Positions 25,872 through 34,380 of a stretch of DNA of 64,000 bases are shown here, in pieces. The notes below the pieces were generated by a model, which saw only the letters and a list, made by a program, of their open reading frames with translations, searched no databases and was not told the DNA's origin. The DNA is taken from positions 434,001 through 498,000 of the forward strand of contig JAXLZA010000002.1 in NCBI GenBank assembly GCA_046351135.1, in the 5' to 3' direction. Made by a program: the position numbers and the translations under genes. This DNA is from UBA4427 sp046351135. Lineage in GTDB: Bacteria; Myxococcota_A; UBA9160; UBA4427. The first letter of the stretch is position 1, and each line of letters starts with the position of its first letter.

Positions 25872-27080
25872 CTAGATCGCGTTCGCTGCGCGCAGCCGCG
25901 CGAGCTCGGCGTCGTCGACGGCGAGCCACTCGCGCAGGACCTCGTCGGTATGGGCCGACAGCGCCGGGCCGGGCCGGACGTGGCGGCCGGGCGTCGAGCC
26001 GAGCTTCGGGGTCGGGGCGACGAGCGCGACCTCGCCGAGCTCCGGGTCGGCGAAGCGCGCGACGCTCTCGCGGGCGCGGACGTGGGCGTCGCCGAGCAGG
26101 TCCGCGACGTCGTTGACCGGCGCGACCGGCACCCGCTCCGCGCGAAACGCAGCGAGCACGGCCTCGCGATCGCGTCCCGCGATCCAGTCCGCGACGAGGC
26201 CGTCGAGCTCGTCGGCGACCGCGAGGCGGGCGCGCGAGGTGCCGTAGCGCGCGCGATCCTCGGGCCCTTCGCGGCCGAGGACGTGCAGCACCCGGGCGAC
26301 CTGCGCGTCGGTCGTCCCCGAGAGCGCGATCCAGGCCCCGTCCCGACAGCGGTAGAGATTGCGCGGGACACCGCCCTCGACGCGGCTCCCGTTGCGCTTC
26401 GGCCCGGCGGAGACGCCGTCCCAGGTCGCGATCGGGAGCCCGAGCAGCTGCAGGATCGGCTCGAACATGCTGACGTCGACGTGCTGTCCGCGGCCGCTGC
26501 CGCCCGTCTGCCGGTCCCTTGCATAACAGGCGAGCAGCACGCCGATCGCCCCAGAGAAGCCCGTCATCGCGTCGCCGAGCGGCAGCGAGGGGAGCAGCGG
26601 AGGTCCGTTCGCCTCGCCGGTCATGTGGGCGAAGCCGGCGAAGGCCTCGGCGAGGGCGCCTGCGCCGGGCTCCGCCGCGAGCGGACCGCTCTGGCCGAAG
26701 CAGCTGACGCTCACGACGACGAGCCGCGGGTTGCGGGCGGCGAGGGTCGCGTAGTCGCAGCCCCAGCGCGTGCGCAGCGAGGGCGTCAGGTTCTCGACGA
26801 GGACGTCGGCGGTGTCGACGAGGCGCTCGAAGACCCGGCGGCCGTCCGCCTGGTCGAGGTCGAGGGTGATCGCGCGCTTGTTGCGCGAGACCCAGGCCCA
26901 GGCCGGCGAGCCCTCGCCCCGGCGCACGCCGATCTGGCGCAGCGGGTCGCCGGCCCTCGGCTCGAGCTTGACCACGTCCGCCCCGAAGTCGCCGAGCATC
27001 GCCGCGATCTGGGGCGCGGCGAGCAGCGTCGTCAGGTCGAGCACGCGCAGCCCGGCGAGGGCGCCGGCGGCGGTCGTCAC
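25872..27080 (-). CDS. CaiB/BaiF family III CoA-transferase (second copy)
   Basis: This 402-residue protein has the start LAGLRVLDLTTLLAAPQIA, the MLGDFGADVVKLEP segment, NKRAITLDLDQ, and PLGDAMTGFSGA with the nucleophilic Asp. It transfers CoA between acyl groups. It is only distantly similar to the CoA-transferase at 7700-8908, so the two likely serve different acids. It sits 7 nt after the stop of a membrane-anchored hypothetical gene. Confidence 0.9.
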   Translation of the reverse strand: MTTAAGALAGLRVLDLTTLLAAPQIAAMLGDFGADVVKLEPRAGDPLRQIGVRRGEGSPAWAWVSRNKRAITLDLDQADGRRVFERLVDTADVLVENLTPSLRTRWGCDYATLAARNPRLVVVSVSCFGQSGPLAAEPGAGALAEAFAGFAHMTGEANGPPLLPSLPLGDAMTGFSGAIGVLLACYARDRQTGGSGRGQHVDVSMFEPILQLLGLPIATWDGVSAGPKRNGSRVEGGVPRNLYRCRDGAWIALSGTTDAQVARVLHVLGREGPEDRARYGTSRARLAVADELDGLVADWIAGRDREAVLAAFRAERVPVAPVNDVADLLGDAHVRARESVARFADPELGEVALVAPTPKLGSTPGRHVRPGPALSAHTDEVLREWLAVDDAELARLRAANAI

Positions 27081-27087
27081 CGCCGGC

Positions 27088-28326
27088 TCAGCTCGCGCTC
27101 GGATTCGACAGCACCATCGGCTGGGCGGGCGCCGCCTGCATCGCCTTGCGCACGCGCGCCTCGAGGTCGGGGGCGAGCTTCGCGGTCTCGAGCCACTTCT
27201 TCGTGGCCTCGGGATCGGACTGGGCCCAGCCCATCGCGACGGCGGCCAGAAGCCGTTCGCGCAGCAGCGCGTCCTCGGCGCGGCCGGCGATCTCGAAGGC
27301 CTCGTCCTGCTTCTTCTCCATGCCGAGGCCCGTCAGATAGCGCGCGTAGACGCCTTCGAGCACGGGCTTCGGTCCCTGGGCAAGCAGCCACTGGGCGGCC
27401 TCCTCGGGCTTCTCCTGCCGGAAGCTCAGCCAGACGCGGTAGATGATCGCCGGGCGCTGGGCCTCCTCCTCGAGATTCATCGCCCACTCCATCGCCTCCG
27501 GGCCGTTCGCCTTGCCCCACGAGAAGGCGAGGTGGCGCAGCACGCCCGAGCCCTTCCGGCCGCGGCCGTGCTTGTTCGCCCAGCGGACGGCGTGCTCCTT
27601 GTCGTACTCGAGGAGCGACTGCCCGAAGCGGGCGAGCATCTCGGACTGGACGCTGACGCCGATGTCCTCCTCCTCGGGGAGGGACTCGACGAACTTCTCG
27701 GTGGCCTCGACGCCGCGATGCTTCATCGAGAGCTCGATCAGGCGCTGGATGGCCCCGGCGCGGGGCACGACCTCGAGCTTGCGGATGAGATCGACCAGGG
27801 GCGTCGGGTCGGCGGTCTCCGGCTTGTCCCACCAGTGGTCGACGAGGATGCGGACGGCCTCCACGACCCCGCGATCCGGGTTCGGAGGCAGAGTATTCGC
27901 GGCCTTGGCGGCCTGGGCCGGGTCGGTCGCGGACCAGGCGATCATGACCTCGCGGAGCCACGGATTGCGATTGCGCCAGGCGGGGTCGAGGCGGTGCTCG
28001 AAGGCGGCTTCGGGATTCGAGCGCGCCCACCAGGACGCGAAGAGGATCTCGCCGATCTCGTCCATGACGATCTGGGAGTTCTGCGGATCGACCTCCGCGC
28101 GCAGGCGCTCCGCCCAGGCGGGATCGGCCGAAGCGAAGAAGTCGAGCAGGGCTTTCGCCCGGGAGTGGGCGTCCGGGATCTGCACGATCTCGGCGAAGGC
28201 GGCGATCGGATCGTCCGACGGGCTGACGACGGCGTCGGCGCCCTTCCTCTCGGCGAACACGGCATAGCCCAGGGCAAAGGCCAGAACGGCCACCCCGATG
28301 TGGGTCACGATCGCGCGTGCGTTCAT
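27088..28326 (-). CDS. Membrane-anchored helical-repeat protein, unknown function
   Basis: This 412-residue protein has one N-terminal hydrophobic segment (about residues 4-24) that acts as signal or anchor, followed by an alpha-helical body. Tryptophan-containing repeats such as WARSNPEAAF, WSATDPAQAA, WLLAQGPKP and WAQSDPEATKKW occur about every 30-40 residues, a HEAT/TPR-like pattern. Such proteins often serve as protein-binding scaffolds facing the periplasm. The ATG has GAGGAA upstream. No family name can be assigned with confidence. Confidence 0.75.
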   Translation of the reverse strand: MNARAIVTHIGVAVLAFALGYAVFAERKGADAVVSPSDDPIAAFAEIVQIPDAHSRAKALLDFFASADPAWAERLRAEVDPQNSQIVMDEIGEILFASWWARSNPEAAFEHRLDPAWRNRNPWLREVMIAWSATDPAQAAKAANTLPPNPDRGVVEAVRILVDHWWDKPETADPTPLVDLIRKLEVVPRAGAIQRLIELSMKHRGVEATEKFVESLPEEEDIGVSVQSEMLARFGQSLLEYDKEHAVRWANKHGRGRKGSGVLRHLAFSWGKANGPEAMEWAMNLEEEAQRPAIIYRVWLSFRQEKPEEAAQWLLAQGPKPVLEGVYARYLTGLGMEKKQDEAFEIAGRAEDALLRERLLAAVAMGWAQSDPEATKKWLETAKLAPDLEARVRKAMQAAPAQPMVLSNPSAS

Positions 28327-28363
28327 CGAAAACGTTCCTCGCCGGGTGTCTCTCAATGAAATA

Positions 28364-28391
28364 GGACGGGTGATCCGAAGATCACCCGTCC
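28364..28391 (-). terminator. UUCG-loop terminator of the PEP-CTERM gene
   Basis: A 12-bp perfect stem (28364-28375 with 28380-28391) closes a loop that reads UUCG on the minus strand. It lies 39 nt beyond the stop of the gene at 28431-29747 and is followed by a T-rich stretch. Confidence 0.85.
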
Positions 28392-28430
28392 CATTTTCGT
28401 TCGTCCTACGGTCGGACTGTAGCGCGACGG

Positions 28431-29747
28431 TTAGCGTCGGCGCCGGGCGATCGCGAGGAGAGCCCCCGCGCCGACCAGCAGACCCGCCGCCCCAGCCGGC
28501 TCCGGAACCTGCAGGCGCATGCGCAGGCTCGTGACCCGGTTGAAGACGTTGCCGCTGGCGGGGTCGACCGTGATCGAGCCGCCGAGGAGCACGAGGTTGC
28601 GGACGGTCCCGACGACCGAGTCGTCACCCATGCGGGTGAAGAAGAAGCCCTGGGCCGCCGTCCGCTGGATGCGGTTCGGGAGGAAGGGCGTGCCGAGGGC
28701 GGTCGTCTCGTCGGAGAACGGGAAGTCGTCCGAGCCCGAGATCGTGCCGGTCGTCATCTTGAACGCCCAGCCCTGGCCCGGAGCCGGCGGGGTCGGCGTG
28801 GTGCCGCAGTTGTTGCCGAAGCCGATGATCGGGTTGAAGGGGCCGATCTTCGGCGGGATGCCGGCGAAAGCGCCACCGACGGTTCCGACGCCGTTCGCGC
28901 AGCCGAAGGTCGCTTCGACGGCGCCCCGGTTGTTCAGGCGGGCGAGGATGCGGGGACCGGCGTTCGCCTGCAGCGGGACGAACTGGAAGTTGTTCTGGCC
29001 CGGGGTCCAGGCGAAGTTCATCTTGGTACCCCAGAAGCGCAGCACCTGGGCGTTGTTGGCCATCGGGGTGGACGGCTGGACCGGCACGCGCCAGACGTTC
29101 TGGGTGAAGTTGCGCAGCAGGTTCATCGTGCCGCCGTAGTGCTGGGCACCCGGATCGTTGCTGATGCGGATGATGCCGCGGCGATTGCCCGCGCCGGGAT
29201 TGCCGTAGCTCGTGCAGTTCCAGTTGCCGACCTTGTTGCCGACGGTACCCGGAGCCGGGTTCGCCGGGTTGTGGGCCAGCGGCGGGCACCAGCTGATCGC
29301 GGTGCCGGCGCCGTTGTTCACGCAGCCGGGGCCGGGGCACGCCGCGAGGGCGCCCGCGCCCGCCATGAACGTCGCCGCGTTCTGGACGGACATGACGGTC
29401 TTGGTCGTCTGGCCGACGTTCGGGAACGCCGTGAAGTCGCGGAAGCGACCGCCATTGAAGTTCATCTTGTTGGCGGCGAGGGTGACCTGGCGGCCGACGA
29501 AGGTCCCGGCCGTCGCGCCCGCGACCTGCACGGTCGCGAAGCCGGCGGTCGGCGGATAGACGCCCTGCTTCTTGCCGAGGACCGCGGGCCCGCCTTCCCA
29601 GAGGAAGGGCGCCGAGGTCGACGGGTTCTGGACGCCGAGGGAGCCGGTCATGTTGCGCGTCGCGGCTTCGGCGCTGCCCGCTCCGAACAGGAGCGCGATC
29701 GCACCGGCTGCGACCGTCTTCCGGATCCATTTCATGTTCTGCTGCAT
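28431..29747 (-). CDS. PEP-CTERM sorting-domain protein
   Basis: This 438-residue secreted protein has a signal peptide to about residue 26 (LFGAGSAEAA) and an all-beta-looking, Asn- and Gly-rich body. A C-terminal VPEP, a hydrophobic helix (AAGLLVGAGALLA) and a final RRRR form the exosortase sorting signal. It shares many blocks with the protein at 22055-23446. Six or more Cys residues, in CPGPGC, WCPP, NWNC, CANG and NNCG, may form disulfides. No exosortase gene is in the window. Its own terminator follows. Confidence 0.88.
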   Translation of the reverse strand: MQQNMKWIRKTVAAGAIALLFGAGSAEAATRNMTGSLGVQNPSTSAPFLWEGGPAVLGKKQGVYPPTAGFATVQVAGATAGTFVGRQVTLAANKMNFNGGRFRDFTAFPNVGQTTKTVMSVQNAATFMAGAGALAACPGPGCVNNGAGTAISWCPPLAHNPANPAPGTVGNKVGNWNCTSYGNPGAGNRRGIIRISNDPGAQHYGGTMNLLRNFTQNVWRVPVQPSTPMANNAQVLRFWGTKMNFAWTPGQNNFQFVPLQANAGPRILARLNNRGAVEATFGCANGVGTVGGAFAGIPPKIGPFNPIIGFGNNCGTTPTPPAPGQGWAFKMTTGTISGSDDFPFSDETTALGTPFLPNRIQRTAAQGFFFTRMGDDSVVGTVRNLVLLGGSITVDPASGNVFNRVTSLRMRLQVPEPAGAAGLLVGAGALLAIARRRR

Positions 29748-30222
29748 GGTAGTTTTCCCTTTGTTCGTTCCTGACCTGGACTTCTCTTCTCCAGGTTCCG
29801 GCGAGCCGGGCCTGGAGCCGAATCTCAATCGAGGGTCCGAAGGGCCCTCGTCGACTGGCGGAGCGATCGATGGTCGAGCGTCGCCAGGACAGTCCTCCTC
29901 GAGCTTCGAGCAGTGTGTGGCCAACGCCACTAAAAACGGCTCAAAGCAGGATCGCTGCGACGATCACCCTACACCCCTCCCGCTCGGATGTCTATGAAAT
30001 TCTTGCGAGTTCGGGCGGTCGGACGCGTCCGAGAGGCGACTCGGCGGGTGGGGTCCGGAGGGCCGGAGGCAGCCCGTCTGCAGGGGGGCGGCAGAGGTGG
30101 GGCACGGCGTCCCGGGTGGCTCGGTCCCTAGGGGAGAGCGGGGCGCGGAGGTCCGGAGCGGCGAGCTCCGACCGCCTCCTCCGCGGCCGACGAGGGGCCG
30201 CGGAGGAGGGCGATCCGACCGG
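29748..30222. promoter_or_regulatory. Intergenic region upstream of PEP-CTERM gene
   Basis: I see no coding potential in these 475 nt. On the minus strand they hold the leader of the PEP-CTERM gene, including a 7-bp inverted repeat acctgga (29774-29780) with tccaggt (29790-29796) near its start codon. A block containing ATTCGGCT resembles one in the leaders of the tandem PEP-CTERM genes, but the match is short. The right end holds the hairpin after the TPR lipoprotein gene. Confidence 0.5.
30175..30209 (-). terminator. Hairpin after TPR lipoprotein gene
   Basis: A 14-bp perfect GC-rich stem (30175-30188 with 30196-30209) and a 7-nt loop lie 13 nt beyond the stop of the TPR gene on the minus strand. 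No T-run follows. Confidence 0.6.
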
Positions 30223-32646
30223 TCACGAGCGGGACGGCGCCGCCGGTCCGGGAGCGCCCTGGGCCGCACCCTTTGCCTGACCTGCCGCCGCCTTCGCGCC
30301 CGAGAGCGCCGAGCCGCCGGCCCGGCGCGGCGGAATCGGCTTGCCCTCCGCGAAGGCCTTGGCGACCTGCGCGGCGCGCTCCTTCTCGCCGCGCGCCTCG
30401 TGGACCGCGATCAGGAGCTTCTCGGCGTCCTTGCCCCCGCCGAACAGCACGCCGCGCTCCGCATAATCCAGCGTCCTCGCGTCGGACTGGCCGCGTTCGA
30501 GCAGCAGGCGGGCATACACCGCGGCGGCGGGGCCGTCCCACGGATGCTCCTTCAGGAGATCCAGCCAGCGCTTCTCGACCTCTTCGGGCTTCGCCCCGGC
30601 CTTCGCCGCGAGGAGCGCCGCCTGACGCGCGGCCTCGGGCGACTCGGGATGGAGCTTCGTCGAGCGATCGTAGGCCTCGATCGCACCGGCGAGATCGCCC
30701 GCACGCTCGCGGGCCCGGGCGACGCCCTCGATCGCGAGCCAGCTCTTCGCGTCCTTCGCGACCGCCTCTTCGAATGCGGCGCGAACCGCGTCGGGCGCCG
30801 CATCCGTCGATTCGAGCAGCATCGCCCGGATCTCGAGCAGCGCGCCGTCTTCGGGATGGGCCGCCACCGCCGCCGCGACGCTCTTCTCGGCGTCGGCCCG
30901 TCGTCCGGCGGCGAGCTGGACGCGCGTCTGCTCCCGCAGCAGCTCCGCGAAGAACGGGTTCGTCAGATCCGCCTTCGGCCCGAGCATCTCCGCGAGCCAC
31001 TCGAGACCCCGCTCCGGGCCCTTCTGCTCGGTCAGCGCGTGGAGCCGCGTCGCCACCGCCGCGGGCCAGAGCTTCGAGCCCCAGAGCTGTCGGAAGACGC
31101 CCTGGAGCGTCGCCTTCTCGTCCCGTGTCGCGCACGAGATGAGCGTTCGCGCGCCCTCCGGATCGTCGGTGTAGGTCGTGGCGTACTGCCAGGCATTGCT
31201 CCAGCACTCGGCGAGCGCGCCGCCGGCGCGGTAGAGCTTGGCGAGGCGCAGGGCCGCCTCGGTCTGCTCGGGCGCCGAGCGGATCGACTGGCGGTACTCC
31301 TCGACCGCGCGCGCGAAGTCGCCGAGCTGCTCGGCGGCCCGCGCCGCGTAGTAGCGGGCGCCGGCGTTGTTGGGCCAGGACGGGAAGACCTGGTCGAGAT
31401 GCTCGAGCGCGCGCTTGGGGTCGCCTTCGTCGAGGGCGATCCGCGCTTCGATCAGATGGCCGAACTCCTGCTTCTCGAGCTTCTTCGCGACGCGCCTGGC
31501 GTCCTCGTGTCGGCCCGCCCGGGCCAGCAGGTCCGCGTGGGAGAGGATCGCCGTCTGGGTCGGCGTGTCGACGAGCTCGAGCGCCTTCTCCCAGGCCGCG
31601 AGGGCCTCGGGGATCTCGTCGCGGTCGAGATGATAGTTCGTGAGATCGGTCAGGACGGCGACCTTCAGGTTCTGATCGTCGGTCTCGAGCCCCGCCTCGA
31701 AGATCTCGAGCGCCTGCTTTGATTCGCCTGCATTCTCCTTGCGCAGGGCGAGGGCGCGCCGGTACGAGATCGAGTGGGGGGCGAGCTCGAGGGCCTTCGC
31801 GAGCAGCTCGTCGCTCCGCTTCGGCTCGCCGCGGCCGTCGAAGAACGTGATCGCGGCGTCGACGACGGACGCGTCGGAGGGGTACTGCTCGAGGCAGTCG
31901 TCGAACATCTTCTCGGCCTCGTCGAGCTTCCCCCGCTCCTGCGTCAGCACCGCGTGCACCGCGCAGAGCTGGGCCGCGGTCGACTCCGAGCCCGGACCCT
32001 TCGCCGTGACCTCGTCGATCTGGTCGATCGTCTCCGCGGCCTCGTCCACGCGATTCAACATCAGCAGCGCGGCGGCGCGGGCGGTCAGGGCCTGCAGGTT
32101 CGTCGGGTCCTCGTCGATCACGTGATCGAAGTCCTCGATCGCCTTCTCGGGCTTCTGGCCGTCGTTGATGTACGCCTCGCCGCGCAGGATGCGGGCGGTC
32201 AGGTTCTCGGGCTCGAGCTCGAGCACCGTCTCGGCGGCCGCGATCGTCTCCTTCCAGTTGCCGACCCGCGCCTGGGCGCCGGCGAGCTCGAGGTTCGCCT
32301 GCAGCTCGAACTCCGGGGCCTCCGCCGCCTTGCGCAGCGACCAGACGGCGACGCGGCCCGCGCCCGTTCGCGACAGGGCGGCGCCGTAGAGCAGATGGGT
32401 CTCGGGATCGTCGGGGGTGGACTCGAGGCGCTTGCGCAGCGGCTCGATCGACTCCTCGTAGCGCCCGGCCTCCTGCATCGCCTTGATCTCTTCGAGCGAC
32501 TGGGTCCGATTGCAGCCCGGGAACGCGGCGAGGAGGCCCGCGCCCGCGAGCGCGCAGAGGGCGACACCTCGCAGGGTCTCGCGCAGGCCACGCGCAGGAC
32601 GAAGGCAGGACGGGAGGCCACGGTCGGAATCGTTTCGGTTCGTCAT
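30223..32646 (-). CDS. Large TPR-repeat lipoprotein (cassette copy A)
   Basis: This 807-residue protein has an N-terminal signal ending in AAFPGC (Cys45), a lipobox-like site, so it is probably anchored to a membrane and faces the periplasm. The rest is a long series of tetratricopeptide repeats with A-rich helix pairs, ending in an Ala/Pro-rich tail. The first repeats (EEIKAMQEAGRYEESIEPL) align with those of the partial TPR gene at 62924-64000. It is divergent from the sulfatase-like gene over 92 nt and forms the outer end of copy A. It likely acts as a protein-protein scaffold. Confidence 0.87.
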   Translation of the reverse strand: MTNRNDSDRGLPSCLRPARGLRETLRGVALCALAGAGLLAAFPGCNRTQSLEEIKAMQEAGRYEESIEPLRKRLESTPDDPETHLLYGAALSRTGAGRVAVWSLRKAAEAPEFELQANLELAGAQARVGNWKETIAAAETVLELEPENLTARILRGEAYINDGQKPEKAIEDFDHVIDEDPTNLQALTARAAALLMLNRVDEAAETIDQIDEVTAKGPGSESTAAQLCAVHAVLTQERGKLDEAEKMFDDCLEQYPSDASVVDAAITFFDGRGEPKRSDELLAKALELAPHSISYRRALALRKENAGESKQALEIFEAGLETDDQNLKVAVLTDLTNYHLDRDEIPEALAAWEKALELVDTPTQTAILSHADLLARAGRHEDARRVAKKLEKQEFGHLIEARIALDEGDPKRALEHLDQVFPSWPNNAGARYYAARAAEQLGDFARAVEEYRQSIRSAPEQTEAALRLAKLYRAGGALAECWSNAWQYATTYTDDPEGARTLISCATRDEKATLQGVFRQLWGSKLWPAAVATRLHALTEQKGPERGLEWLAEMLGPKADLTNPFFAELLREQTRVQLAAGRRADAEKSVAAAVAAHPEDGALLEIRAMLLESTDAAPDAVRAAFEEAVAKDAKSWLAIEGVARARERAGDLAGAIEAYDRSTKLHPESPEAARQAALLAAKAGAKPEEVEKRWLDLLKEHPWDGPAAAVYARLLLERGQSDARTLDYAERGVLFGGGKDAEKLLIAVHEARGEKERAAQVAKAFAEGKPIPPRRAGGSALSGAKAAAGQAKGAAQGAPGPAAPSRS

Positions 32647-32738
32647 GGTTCGATCGTATCACTCCGCTGTCCGCTGCGGCGCCCGGCGCGAGCGCGGCTC
32701 GCCTAGAATCGAATGTCCGCCTGCGCTAGACCCTCTGC

Positions 32739-34157
32739 ATGAAGGTTCTACGCGGCTTGGCCATCGCCGCCGGCGTCCTGATCGCCGGCGCCGGGGCACT
32801 CTATCTGAGTGGCATTCTCCGGATCGAAGTGACGAACCAGGATCCCCGCCCGGTCGGGACGATCGATCAGATCGACTCCCTGCGCGAGCGCAAGGACCTG
32901 AACGTCCTGTTCATCCTGACCGACACCCTGCGCGCCGGTCGCCTGCACGCCTACGGTTATGCGCGGGAGACGAGCCCGACGTTCGACTACATGGCGCAGA
33001 CCGGCGTGCGGTTCGCCAGGCATCTCGCCCAGTCGTCCTGGACGAAATGCTCGATGGCCTCGCTCTGGACGGGGATGTACCCCCAGCGGACGGGGGTGCT
33101 CCGAACGCCCCATGCGGCGCCCGAGGGCGCGAAGATGCCGGCGGAGATCCTGCGGGAGGCCGGCTTCCGGACCGCCGGGCTCTGGCGCAACGGCTGGGTC
33201 GCACCGACCTTCGGCTTCTCCCAGGGCTTCGAGGTCTACGAGCGCCCCACGCCGAAGGCGATGTCGCGCAACATGCGCGCCGAGAATCCCAACATCACGC
33301 TCGAGGGCACGGACAACGACGTGATCGACGCCGCGGAGGAGTTCCTCCGGGTCCACGGTCGCGAGCGCTTCTTCCTCTACGTCCATCTCATGGACGTGCA
33401 TCAGTATCTGTACGACACGAAGAGCGCGGTCTTCGGCTCGACCTACTCCGACATCTACGACAACTCCGTCCTCCACACGGATGGGGTGATCGGGCGACTG
33501 CTGACGCTCTTCGCCGACCAGGGACTGCTCCAGAAGACGCTCGTCGTGATGGCGGCGGACCACGGCGAGGCCTTCGGTGAGCGCGGCATCGAAGGGCACG
33601 CGCGCGAGGTCGATCTCGAGGAGACCGACATTCCGCTCATCCTCGGCTTCCCGTTCCGCCTCGAGCCGGGCGTCGTCGTCACGACCCGCACGCGGAACGT
33701 CGACATCTGGCCGACGGTGCTCGATCTGCTGGGGCTGCCCCGGCTGCTCGAGCCGGACGGGCGTTCGCTGGTCGCGACGATCAAGGCCTCCGCGCGCAAC
33801 GCGCCGATTCCCGACGACGTGCCCGGGATCGCTCATCTCGATCGGGGCTGGGGTCGGCCGGAGCTGCCGTCGCGGCCGACGGTGGCCGTGACGAAGGGGC
33901 CCTACCGGTTCATCCTGCAGCTCGCCCCCGACGCGCCGCGGGACCAGCGCGTCGAGACGCTTTACGACGCGACCAACGATCCCCAGGAGCGCGTGAACGT
34001 CATCGCGGAGAAGCCGGAGATCGCGGAGGAGCTCCGCAAGCTCGCCGACGCGTACCTGCTCCAGTCGCCGCCGCCCTGGGTCGGCACGCCGACGAACGTC
34101 GATCTCGACGAGAAGGAGGCCGAGGAGCTCCGTGCTCTCGGCTACGCGGTCCCCTGA
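32739..34157 (+). CDS. Membrane-anchored sulfatase-superfamily hydrolase with Thr at nucleophile site (copy A)
   Basis: This 472-residue protein has an N-terminal anchor helix (residues 5-25) and an alkaline-phosphatase/sulfatase-superfamily domain. Metal-site residues are seen in LFILTDTLRA (Asp62) and AADHGEAFGE. The nucleophile segment reads SSWTKCSMASLWTG. Aligned with the sulfatase CxPSR block, Thr102 takes the Cys position, so the protein would not be matured to formylglycine. It may be a phospho- or sulfo-ester hydrolase or a transferase facing the periplasm. A possible -10 box, TAGAAT, lies at 32704. It has a close paralog at 61385-62800. Confidence 0.86.
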   Translation: MKVLRGLAIAAGVLIAGAGALYLSGILRIEVTNQDPRPVGTIDQIDSLRERKDLNVLFILTDTLRAGRLHAYGYARETSPTFDYMAQTGVRFARHLAQSSWTKCSMASLWTGMYPQRTGVLRTPHAAPEGAKMPAEILREAGFRTAGLWRNGWVAPTFGFSQGFEVYERPTPKAMSRNMRAENPNITLEGTDNDVIDAAEEFLRVHGRERFFLYVHLMDVHQYLYDTKSAVFGSTYSDIYDNSVLHTDGVIGRLLTLFADQGLLQKTLVVMAADHGEAFGERGIEGHAREVDLEETDIPLILGFPFRLEPGVVVTTRTRNVDIWPTVLDLLGLPRLLEPDGRSLVATIKASARNAPIPDDVPGIAHLDRGWGRPELPSRPTVAVTKGPYRFILQLAPDAPRDQRVETLYDATNDPQERVNVIAEKPEIAEELRKLADAYLLQSPPPWVGTPTNVDLDEKEAEELRALGYAVP

Positions 34158-34181
34158 AGACCGGATCGCCCAAACGCAGGG

Positions 34182-34205
34182 GGGGCGCTCGTCACCGAGC
34201 GCCCC
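34182..34205 (+). terminator. Terminator-like hairpin after sulfatase-like gene
   Basis: A perfect 10-bp stem (34182-34191 with 34196-34205) with loop tcac lies 24 nt after the stop. No clear T-run follows. Confidence 0.65.
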
Positions 34206-34342
34206 GCTGGACTGATCCCACCGCTCCCCGAACCAACCCGATCGATCCGTTTCACCCGACCGGTCCGCCTGGTCCGGTTCGTCCCGCTCGTCCGCCGGGC
34301 CTCGCCCGCTCCCCGGACGCCTCACCGGGCTTCGGCCCGCGT

Positions 34343-34367
34343 GCGCTCGGGGTGGGGCCCCGAGCGC
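34343..34367 (-). terminator. Terminator-like hairpin after TonB-dependent receptor gene
   Basis: A perfect 10-bp stem (34343-34352 with 34358-34367) lies 13 nt after the receptor stop on the minus strand. Together with the hairpin at 34182 it separates two convergent genes. Confidence 0.65.
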
Positions 34368-34380
34368 GACCGCCGGCCGG

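Noticed and set aside
22055..26524. Single 1489-codon frame covering PEP-CTERM, amidohydrolase and CoA-transferase regions
   Set aside because: Only its last 463 codons encode a recognisable protein; the rest is the wrong frame of other genes.
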